Assembly: GCA_903813345.2 (NCBI GenBank)
Contig: CAIIXF020000003.1
Location: 9,442,218 to 9,506,217 of the forward strand
DNA: 64,000 nt
Source: Owenia fusiformis
Lineage: Eukaryota > Annelida > Polychaeta > Sabellida > Oweniidae
Reading direction: 5' to 3'
Of the stretch, positions 12,251 to 23,700 are shown piece by piece. The notes beneath the pieces are model-generated. The model made no database searches. It saw nothing but the letters and a program-made list of their open reading frames with translations, and was not told the origin of the DNA. Positions within the stretch are counted from its first letter, which is position 1. Each line of letters opens with the position of its first letter. A program made the translations under genes and the position numbers.

Positions 12251-14372
12251 ACTACTTTTTTCAAGGCCTGACTTCGTCGCTAACATGCTAAATATAAGAG
12301 TTAGCTGACGTTTGGGAGTCTGACTTACCTTCTAAAGGTTAGAACCCGAATCTTAATGAAACCATATCACCTTTGTTCCGTCGATGATGATGCATAAACA
12401 TAGCATTTGATAGAAATTAGTGTAAATGCTTTTCCGACTTTCTCATTTTTCATCAATGTTGACCTCCGGGAAGGCGTTGTAGTTATCACGAAATAACGCA
12501 TTGACCCTTGAACTTTACTTTGTTGACGTGTCAACCAAGCATGTCTGGTGTGAAAATTAAAAGAATATTAAGCAATGTTATACATCCGCCAAGCTACGTG
12601 AAGTAAAGTGCTGATATATAATAATTAAGGGTGCGTTTTCAAACTAAACAGAGTGCTCCTATCAAAATGAATTTGCCTACATACCCCTGAGACTCTTATC
12701 TGATAGATAAAATGCACAAATAAAACAAAAGTTTTGCTATTATAGGTAAAAAGTTCTCTTGAAATTTCGAAGTGATTTTACCTGTTAATTCTGTCCATGT
12801 CACGCCATTTTTGCGGAAGTTACACTGAAACGCAAACTCTATGAAACGAAACGAAATCACTAGAAAAAAAATGGCACACATTGTGCGCATGTGCAGCAAA
12901 GTTTAGACCAATCAGATTATTTGATTATTTTGCGCATATGAATTAGTTGCTTCTGAGCACTTACAAGCTTACCACAATAAACAAACCTGGCAGAGACTAC
13001 CCTTAGCCTACTTCATTTTGGCGAAATTTCAGCTCAAACTCGTGATAAATGCATTATGCATACGCTGGTGTGAAGCCTTGGAGACACTCATTTTGGTAAA
13101 TATGATTTATGGGGTATACTTTTCTGCAGTTTGTGGGAGTTTGGAACATTAAATGTTAAAATTCAAGAAAATATGCCAATTAAACGACTGATCAATTAAT
13201 ATATACCAGGACTGTAAAATATTTTTCACATGCTGTCCGACAGTCAAAAAATCAATTTTTAGAAAAAGTTCAAATCTCTCAATAAAATCATTTGGCCTAC
13301 TTACTCATATTTACATGACTTATTTTTTGAAGTCAAATGTGTGCATATTCGCCTAGTCAGTAGGCAGATTCTCGAAATTGGATCCAAATACAGTAAGAAA
13401 CTCAGGCCATTTTCTTGAGAAAAGTTCCTTCTCACCCTCTGTTCAAGTGACGTCAGAGTTCCAAGAATCTTCCAGAATTGCATGAATTCCATGAATGAAC
13501 TATAGTTTAATTTTTGAAGGGGTGATAAATATCCAAAATTATAAATAAACAGATTCAAATGTGATAATCCAGTTTACAAACTAATCTAAACATATGTAAT
13601 TTCACATAATGTAATAAATGTAATTGACAATCTCAAGTATGATGGTCAAGTTTACAAAATATAATGACTTGTCATGTCATGAGATTTTTTCGAATCATCC
13701 ACCATTTTTAAATTTAGAGGATTAATCAGAAGAAAATGTAATTGGACACGATTCTGTTCAGCTCTCTGACGAAAGGAAGGAGGTGTAGATAAGTCATAGA
13801 CCAAATTTATCATATATGGCTGAAAAACTCAGGAATACGGCCGAATGAGAAAATAAATGGATTTTTCGACCGTCGGACAGCATGTGAAAAATATTATAGT
13901 CAATATTTAAAATTACCAATTTCAAGTGAAGTACGCAACGAACGAAACTGCGTGATCTACACTCCCACTATTGGTCTGAATGAAATGCTACGTAGAAATA
14001 TGAGCCGTCTGCTGTATTAGTCGATTAATAGAGTAAGACCTGTTGGTGATGCTTTATAATTTAGACCAAAACATTGAAGAACAAACGAACCCGTAAATCG
14101 TGAAAACAACGAACAAATATTCGGTTTTCACATATGTTCGGTAATTTTTCGTATTGAAACTTCCGGAACTTACAAAGAAATCATTCATTTTCTCGGTCCA
14201 TGATTTACCTCTTGGATGTTGTGGCAAATGCTCCATGGTTGACGGAACAAAGGTGATATGGTTTCATTAAGATTCGGGTTCTAACCTTTAGAAGGTAAGT
14301 CAGACTCCCAAACGTCAGCTAACTCTTATATTTAGCATCTTAGCGACGAAGTCAGGCCTTGAAAAAAGTAGT
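12251..14372. mobile_element. 2.1-kb foldback element with a nested inner inverted repeat
   Basis: The outer arms, 12251-12383 and 14241-14372, are close reverse complements over about 130 bases: ACTACTTTTTTCAAGGCCTG on the left matches CAGGCCTTGAAAAAAGTAGT on the right. Inside, a second inverted repeat pairs about 13220-13263 with 13850-13895 (TTTTTCACATGCTGTCCGAC against GTCGGACAGCATGTGAAAAA). The interior has no transposase-like frame. It looks like a non-autonomous foldback transposon, perhaps with one element inside another. Confidence 0.8.
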
Positions 14373-17300
14373 AGGGATAAATAGCCCAACGAGAGTCGGC
14401 GGTCTAAAAAATACTTGGATCTGGATGCCAGTCCTGGTATAGATATAGTTCCAGGGCAGTTCCAGGGCAGTTCGAAGAACGTATTAGATGTCCGTGCACT
14501 GTTCGTGGTATTTAGTAACACAGTATCACTGGAAATCTGAAATGAACATGTGAAGAAGTACTTACGCCGTATAATGTTATTAGTTGCCCAAGATTTAAAC
14601 TGTCAAAAAATGTATAATAGCTTTGGACAAATGCCTGACCAATCTCATTAGCTAGATCCGGATTCATGTACTGATTCATGGCTAGATTTCATGCAAAATA
14701 GTTAAAATTTTTGAAAGTTGACTTTTTGATGAAAATGGCGGCGGTCAACCGTAGATTCCAAACTTTGAAACGAAATGATTATAAACATCACTTATAAGTA
14801 ATATTCTATCCAAAATCCAAAAAGAAATTTATTTGTTTTTCTTGATCAATAGTTACAAGTACACAAAAAGATAATAAACTCATAAAATAAGCTATTTTTC
14901 TCCTTCTTTTTAGATTTCGTTTATTAGTCTAAGTTCTAGTTTTTAACCGGAAGTAAATATCCAGCGGAATTTTCAAAATACTTTTAAAATGCCACAATAT
15001 TGTTGAATTCCACCATATATTCGATGACTTGGTAAGTTTGAATACCTGGACAGTAATAAAGAAATATTTTTTAATACAAGATGCCATCTTGAACTAAATT
15101 GACTGTTACTCATCTCTAGATTAGGCCAAGACTGTTTCGTCTGAATAAATTCAGTTGGATAGCCAACACATGGACATGTAGGCTAGGCCTACATTACTCG
15201 AGTCTCTAGCTTACAGCTAGACGAAACTTCATTGATTTCGTATGTACTGTGCTACACGCACCTACACGCACCTAGAACTCATTTTTAATAAATTTTATAA
15301 ATATTTTTAAGAATATTAATCATATTTAGGATGAAGCGTTGCTTGTCTGGATTTAGATATTTCAAAATTTCATTTCGGAGTTTCAACACATGGTGAAATT
15401 TTCTCGCTGTAGCTAAAAATGGCTTCCGGTTCTGGACGTGAATAACATTTGAAATTATTCTCGCTTAAAGAAATCAAATATAACAATAGATTCAGACGGG
15501 GATGTGAGCTGGTGTTCTTCAAATCTATACATAAAGGTATATTTCATATTATTATGTCATATTTACTGTGCGTGTGACACAATGATTTACAATATTTATA
15601 ATACTAAGGCAGCTCAATCTTCCTCCTCAAAGCCGGAATATAGAGAAGGCTTTGGACCGAAGTAAGGCCTACATGTACTACATCAGCTTACTAAGCTTAG
15701 TTTAGGCCTCTGTGCACACAAGATTCAAGATTGAAGTTCCCTTATTACAGTCTTAGGCCTACATGTTAATATTTTACATGTCTAATTTGGGTGGCCCTAT
15801 ATTCTGAAATCATCTCAAAATTTTATGGAAAAACCGAAATTGTTTACATTACGGTTTTTGTAGATTGGGTTAATTTGGCACCTGCTTTACTTTGGCGAAG
15901 CAGGAAAAAATCAATTTACATCTCGACCAAAACTGAGAAAAGATCCCAGGGAATTTTCCAGGGAACTTCGTCGTATGCATTTATTCACTCTTGGTTTAGT
16001 TTTCACAAATTCTGAAAAGGATCAGCTGAACGATCATCAATATGATTGAGCATTTACACATGGAATTTTTCAGTAATAGTTTACTACGGTAAAATGTATG
16101 TACACAAGTCCTAACTTTTGTACATTTCAGATAGTTATGTACAATGTGCAGCAAAACTGTGGCCTTTTGTAATTTAATCGCCAAATCATGTAGCACAAAA
16201 TTAATCCCATCTACAGTACTAAATTTGGTGATACACCCATAGATCTGTTCTATTGGCCGACAACTGGTTTGGGAGCCGTCAGCTCAGATTTTTTTCAGAA
16301 ATTACATATAATAATTGTGATTGGTTTATATGTAATGTTCTGATTTGATTAGCAAATGGACTGACGGCCCTTAGATTGGATAATTGAAATTTCTTTACCA
16401 AAAGAGAATCATCAATGAATGTATGAACTGGTATAAGTGACAAGTGTCCAATTGATAATAAGTACAAAGTGAAAATACTGTACACCAAAAGGCAGCATTA
16501 TATTGCTGCCAAATGACATACACAATCACAGTAACGGATATAGAAGAAGAAAATTTAGATAACACGTAGGAAAAACTGAGTTGACGGACACAAAACATTA
16601 CGCATGCATGTCACCCTTCATCTCAATCCCATATCCATCATCTGTTTTCAGTACCCTATCATCTCGGTTTCATAAAAGCGCTTAAATCTCAAATAGCTCA
16701 ATGTGAAATTTGCAATTTTTTGCAATTTGAAAAGTAAACCACTGAATATTTTAGTAATTTATACATTCTAAAGAAATATCAATTAATATATAATCTAGAT
16801 ATAATAATGCACCTTTTGCGCAAAAAAATGGAAGATGTATGTGTGGAATGAGTTATGTTTATCTGGAAATAACACTGTCCTGAAATTTCATCAAGGTACA
16901 CATTGACCTTTAAGATATCATCGTATTGTTGTCTAGCCTGTGACCTAGTGGTAAAATAGGTAATTAACAATTACCTACTTGCATCTTTGTAATTGAAGTT
17001 CACCATCAGTTTGAAAACAGCTGTGACGTTCATCCAATTCAAACGCAGTGAACAGAATTTCCTTCTTATTATTATTTAAAACTACAAGTGCGGCATATTT
17101 TTCGTCAAAAATATTGATGTTTTTCAAATGGATAGTACACGTCTTTATCCTGATTTTTGAGATTTGCAGTCGTACCGGCCTGAGATAACACCCTAAAGGA
17201 TCTAGAAAAGCATATTTCAAACCTCAATCTCGCTATTATGGCAAGATAATATCTTCCCTTGCATCCTTATTTGGTTTTCTTAAAAAAAAGATTTGAGATA

Positions 17301-17591
17301 TGATCAAATATGGAAGTACAGGTGAAAACCAGATTTTTTAAAACATCAAAATAGCGTGGAGTCGTGGGTTTGATCCCCATTTGGGTGGACTGACTTTTTC
17401 ACATCAGCCCTTAAAACTGGATTTTATTCTGTGTTTTCATTAACATACACACCTCCTTCCCTGAATTAAAAAAATCTAGATTATCTTAACATCACCATCG
17501 CCCATTTACACTTATTAAGTTATTTGACAATTGAAGAATGATTCAAATCATTATAAAGATGCTATTGAATTTCTGATATTTTTGCATTTAG
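14373..17591. other. Region upstream of CENP-T; possible promoter side
   Basis: No coding exon is recognised. Two ETS-type sites are visible: ACCGGAAGT at 14946-14954 and its reverse complement core CTTCCGGT at 15423-15430. A tRNA-like B-box word, GGTTTGATCCC, occurs at 17368-17378 without a partner A box. The CENP-T start exon is preceded by a plausible acceptor, TTTGCATTTAG, ending at 17591, so at least one 5' untranslated exon probably lies in this stretch. Confidence 0.4.
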
Positions 17592-17603
17592 ATTGACTGA
17601 AGG

Positions 17604-17792
17604 ATGGAAACTCCCAGAGACCAACAGAGCCAGAGCATGCTGGTGCGAAGATCCTCCTCTAGGAAAGCCAAAGAAAGGCAAAGTACATCAATGATAGAGG
17701 GCAGCACCAGGTCTCGCTCTTCACGGAAAAGGAAAAGCGGGGAGATGCTCAATAGTCCAGGGCTAATAGATGAAGACACTCCAAGGTCTCAG
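17604..17792 (+). CDS. CENPT: CENP-T exon 1 (start exon)
   Basis: Codons 1-63. The ATG is in good context (AGGATGG), and the exon ends ACTCCAAGGTCTCAG|GTACAT in phase 0. It encodes a basic, Ser/Arg-rich N-terminus and finishes with DEDTPRSQ, the first TPR[ST] motif. Upstream bases from 17592 are probably 5' untranslated, after an acceptor ending at 17591. Confidence 0.85.
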
Positions 17793-20700
17793 GTACATGA
17801 ATATTAAAAATTCGGGGTTCAAATTTTGAAAGCTGTTCTTCGGGTCAAACTTTAGGGGGTGGCTCACAAGTGGTTATTATAAAAATACTGTTTAATAAGG
17901 TTTCTTATTTTTGAAATAGACATTAATCCATGTTGTTAGCCAGGAATTAGGCTGCAGGAGAAGCATGCAATCATCTGTCTTTATATAAAAAACCTACTAC
18001 CTCATACCCACCTACCCACGTACGTTGGACATGAAACAGTCTTTGAAGGGTTCAATTTTAAAGGTCTTAGTTTATTAAATCTTAGTTTATGATGAATTAT
18101 AGATGCATTTGTGACAAGCCTTGATAGCAATTTGGGGCATCGAATTTAGCACACTTTCTTTCAATTTCTTTATCTGGCTTGTTGGACCTATGCTTGCTTT
18201 CATTAGTTATTTATTCCCTTGGAACACCCTTGGGTCATTGCACATTAAAATGCATCCATATGCCTTTATTTATGGATCTGTCATCTGTCTAGTCATAAAA
18301 TAAATCCGGAATTGTAGAAATATTAATAATTTGAGCTATTTTGAGATTTAATAATCTTTAAAATTGAACCCTTCAATGACTATCATGTTCCACGTAGGTG
18401 GGTAGGTGGGTATGAGGTAGGAGGTTTTTTATACGAAGCCCAATTTTATACAAATCATCTCACAAAAAATTCAAACCTTTGTTCAGATCCTGGCTGTTCC
18501 AAACTGAAATTACGCATTCATAAATATGTATCTTTTATATGATGTTTTTTAGATCAATGCTCTCTTAAAGAATATGGACACAGTGTATCCAGAGAAGCGT
18601 CAAATGTCACATCTTGGAAAAGCTAGAGCAACCCCTACCTCTATCACTCCACTCTCCTCGGCAAAGACAATAATGAAACACCACGGGCGTGGGAAATTTC
18701 GTGGACTGTCACCAAATGATAGTCTCACATTGCGGAAGATTACACCAAGAACAGCAATCAGAGGTCTTATTGGAACAGGTAGGAGAAATTTATTTCAAAA
18801 TTCAAAATCGAATTTTGAATAGAATAAGCTTAAATAAGTATCAGGTAAATTATAAGCCTACTCTTAATTTTTATTTTTAAATTATTATCCCATCGAACAA
18901 AGTTCAGAGGGATATAGTGATAGGGAACGCCTCCATCTGTCTGGGCAATTACTCAAATACCGTTGACCCGATTTTGTTCATATTTTTCACATATGCCCTA
19001 TGGTAGTAGAAGTTCTTCTTAGAAGCATACTTTCAAAATGGCTCCTCGCTTAAAAATGGCAGCTATTTTAGTACGGATTTTAGAGAACTGTAATTGCAAT
19101 ATGTTTTAAATGTAAAAAAGTTATAAAGGACATCTAGCTAGAAATGTAGATATTTAAGAAGCACATAGCAGTCATCTTGAAAATGGCAGCCTTTACACGC
19201 TATTTTACAATTTTTGCTGTAACTTGAAAAGCAGTGGAGCCATTTTGTTCATATTTGATTTGTAAACACTCATAAGCATGACACACTGTTTTATGACACT
19301 TGCATTTTTCAAAATGGCCATCATTTAACATGTCTTATTATATGTTCATATTTGATCTATGAACGTATGACTGCCATTAACAAGTATGATTGCAATTTTT
19401 TGAAATTTTATATGTGCCTACTTTATAGAAGTTTTACACTTTTTATGATAGTTTGGCTAATGAGCAACCATTTTAAAAATGGTGGCCATTTCTATATTTG
19501 TTATATTACGATTTTTGCTATATTGAAAAAGTAGTAGAAGAATTTTGTAAAAATGCCAGCCTTGGCAGTTTGATGGGATTTGCCACGCTTTGGCGTTGCT
19601 GTTGTCTAGTTTAACTTTTGATGGCTATAATAACTTATTTTGTATGGTCTCCAGTGGATGATTGACTACCCAGATGTGTTGGTCATGTGATTCTATACTG
19701 GTTGAAAAATGAAAGTGAAAGTGATGATTCTTAATCTTCAGATAACACCAATATTACAAACAAAATCATTTTTTATGATTATATATATTTATTTCTTTAT
19801 TAAACATACATTTGTTTCATACTATATAGACTTATTTTGGCAATACACTTATTTCAATGTTAACCTTATTTCAATATCATTTGTTTTCTAACAATTTCCA
19901 AACTTGAAGGAATCAAAATGTTAACAAACTCTTTCAAGTCGACTTCCTAATGATGATGGGACCTTGGATGAATTCATTGGCAAACGCTGCTAATTTACAA
20001 TATATACAAACTAATTCTATATACAATAATTACTTTCATCAATCTCTTTCTGCAATTTTATTTTAACATTCTTTGTGTTTTTTGCTTTATAAATAGAAAA
20101 CGAAATTGCAAATGCATTTTCTTATCCTTCATTAGTTCCCAAAATGTTTGAATTGATCTTAAACTCTCAATATTTTCTGTTGAGATGAATACATGTTCAT
20201 CTTTCCCTCAGTATATGAATTCACTAAATATAAAATGGAATATTTGATTTTTTATTGAAATGTTCTCACTAAGTACATATACAAAATAGGTGTATTTCTT
20301 TAACATATTTGATAAATATCTGATACGAGGAGGACTTCATGCTTTACACCTTTCTCTTTTGTTTCAAGATTCAAGTTATGTTAAAAAAAAAAAAAAAGTT
20401 GACAGTGTCCATTGTTCATATATAATGTTTCTTGAGTGCAAACTCGAGACTGTAGGTGACTTGGGAATACACCCTCATATTTTTATCATGTGATTGGTTC
20501 TTATCCAATGAGAAGTGTTCAGATTGGAGTGTGTTCAGATTAGCCAGGTGTTCGGATACAGGTTTCAATGCATGTCTGATTGAACGCAGTGTATACCTTA
20601 CAAAAACTTTCAATAAAAGTCCACTGACTTCACTCGCGAACTCTTCCTCAAATAAAACTTGATAAATTCATGACGTAAAGACCTACTGGTGAGAAACTTC

Positions 20701-23700
20701 AAACATTTGATGATACTGTAAAGACACAATACAAATATTGAATATAAGAGATGAAACAATTGACTATCATTCATTCTAAATGTTATCTGTGTAACCATGT
20801 GGAACAAGGCTGCAATAAGCAAGACAAAAACTTCAGTGGCAATCAACTTGTATTCCCAAATGAAATCTTTTCGTTGTAAAGGATGGATTATACTAAGCTG
20901 CTTTTGTTGATTTTGACGATGCTTTCCATCAGGATTTGATTCACCAAGATCCTTGGATGGAGAAAATGGAGAAATCTTATTCTTAAACCAGTTTTTTACT
21001 TTGTGACACTTAACCATATTATTCTCATTCTTTGGATTAGTTTTATTCATCCCTCGTTTGGCATTTACTTTTATAAAACTATTAAATGTTGTCCTAATGT
21101 CACTGATTGTTTCGTTCTGCTTTTGTGGCTGTTCATTTGAATGTTCTTCGAAACTCTCCTCATTATTTTCTAATTCATCAAAATCTATATGAATCTGGAA
21201 TGCATCAACAATGTGAGTTTGTGTATCATCTTGTACGTTTGATTCTGTCTGATGGGCATTCGTGTTATCAATCTTACCAATCTTGAACGTATCATCTTTT
21301 ACATTTGGCTGTGCCTGACGGCCATGCATGTTTTCAAGCTTATCAATCTTGATAGTATCATCTATTACATTTGGCTGTGTCTGACGGCCATGCATGTTTT
21401 CAGGCTTATGGACTTGGAACACATCGACTGGTGTCTGCACGCTTGATTGATGTTGTCTGCTTTTGACATTAGGCTGAATATGTACCGTAAAAATCTTCTC
21501 TCTTAAGGACCATACCATCTTAGAATGTACAATTACTGTGAGGCCAAAACAGCATATGTCAGCTACATTGTCCACCCAAATAAGGTCATTGTGGTCTGGT
21601 ATTATGATAAGTATTGCGGAATACAGACATACTATGACTGACATGACACAAATTATCCACCAGGGAATCCGTCTGTATGGTTGAGTAACTTTCACCATCC
21701 TAACAATTCCAATCAAGCAAAGGAATTTCATACTCAGCCTACACATTGGTAAATATTTCCTCCACGTAAACACCCCTGGCAAGTTGCATTCATTGAAATC
21801 CAAGGCCACAAGAATGCCTATAATCAATTCTTTGAGTATGCCGCAAATGTGAACGAAAACTTGTATAAAATGAAATGTATTCTCACGGATATGTAATCTT
21901 TTTCCTTTGAATGAAAGAAACAGCCAGTTTATTTGAATGTACATGGCTACACAGCAAAAGGTAATAACAGCCGCAGATGCAATTCTGTTATAATGTCTAC
22001 ACCCATATTTGTCGCTCCTATCATCAAGCATTTGCTTGTAATTGACGACTGTAACATTGTCTTCAACAGTTGGCAAAGCAGTGTCTGCAAAACTTTCTTC
22101 AATCATTTTGGTTCCAGACTGTTGATATTTGTTGAGGTTCCCGTATTTAAATTCTTAAAAATGATCTTCTTACGGAACTAATGACGTCCATGTGCATGCA
22201 GTGTTCCTATTGGATGATAGGTCAAATTGATGTAAGTGTGATTGGTTAACAAATATGTAATAAGCAGACTAGGCGATTAGTAATATCTAGGGTTCTGGTC
22301 TATAGATCCTCGTGCCCTGTTTTTTAATTGTCAAGTGATAATTGAAGTACAGATGTGCTAATATAACCGATTCTATTTTGAATAAGGCTTTTTTGTCTTG
22401 TGGCTCATTTGAAATCCTCCGTGTATGGCAATTTCATCCATCCTTCATTTAAAGGAGTTCATTTATTACTCAATTCAAGAATGATGGAAAGAAGTGAAAT
22501 ACCCTTGGACCAAGGATGTGACAATTCATATGGTTTCACTTTTTAAAATGTGTCTTATAAAGTCTTCAGTTGTCCCTCAAGTTAGAAATATACAGATCAA
22601 AATGAACGAAGTGAACAATCCAGAAGCAAAACAATAAAAGGGGGATCACAGCAACTTTGCACAATCAGGCCCGTAAGACACTTTTCTCCAAGGGGGGTGC
22701 GGTTTTTAGCTTACTAAAGAGAATATAAAATTGTCATTTTTTTGCCGCGTAAATCAAATCGCGTAAGACAGAGGGGGGGGGGGGGGGTCAGTTACTCCCC
22801 ATATTGGTTTGGAATAAACAAATGCATTCAACTTCCAAACGTTCCAATTGTTTTGTGGGGGGTGTGAGGAGTGGTCCACTCCCCCTAGAAAATTTTACAG
22901 TTTTGAGATGCTATTTGGTGCTTTCTGGGCACTTTCAAAGTAAGTTTCTAAGTAGTACGCCACCACCACGGGAATAAGAGTTGAGTGAATAAAAAACCGA
23001 GCATTCAGGGGGGGGTCTGGGGGTTCTCCCCCAGGAAAATTTTGAAATTTGGTTGTATTTGGAGCGAATTTGCAACCATCTGGTACGCCTGTGCATTATG
23101 AGTCGATAAGAAAAATGTGAATTTTTTTCAAATTCTTTTGGGGGTGTCAAAGAGGATGAGAGGGTGCAGTGGGGTGGGGTGCCAGTAGGGGAGCAAGGGG
23201 TTGTCCCCCAGAAACATTGACCATATCAAGGTGCTATTTGATGATGTCTGGGCACTTAAAAAATGTCTGAGACAATACATGAAATTCAGAATATTTTCTT
23301 TTGTTTTGTGAGGGATGTGAGGCGTGTCTAACTCTCCTAGAAAATTTTACAATTTAAAGATGATATTTGGTGCTTCTGGGCACTTTTAAAGTGTATTAGT
23401 CAATAAAAACATTGAAAAACAATCACAATTTTTTCAAATTTTTGGGGTGTCAAAGGGGAGGGGTGCCAGAGGGGGAGGTGGGGCTGGGGTGCCAGAGGGG
23501 GAGCAAGTGTTGGTCCCCCATATCAAAAATTACAATATCAAGGTGCTATTCGATGAAGTTTGGGCACTTAAAAGTGTCTGTGCCTAAAAGTGCCTATTTC
23601 CCAAGAAAATTTTACAATTTTAAGATGCTATTTGGTGCTTTCTGGGCACTTTCAAAGGGTATGAGTCAATAAAAAAATCTCAATTTTTTGGGGGGAGGGG

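Noticed and set aside
17361-17380. tRNA or tRNA-derived SINE from the word GGGTTTGATCCCC
   Set aside because: Only a B-box-like word; no A box at the right distance and no cloverleaf could be drawn.
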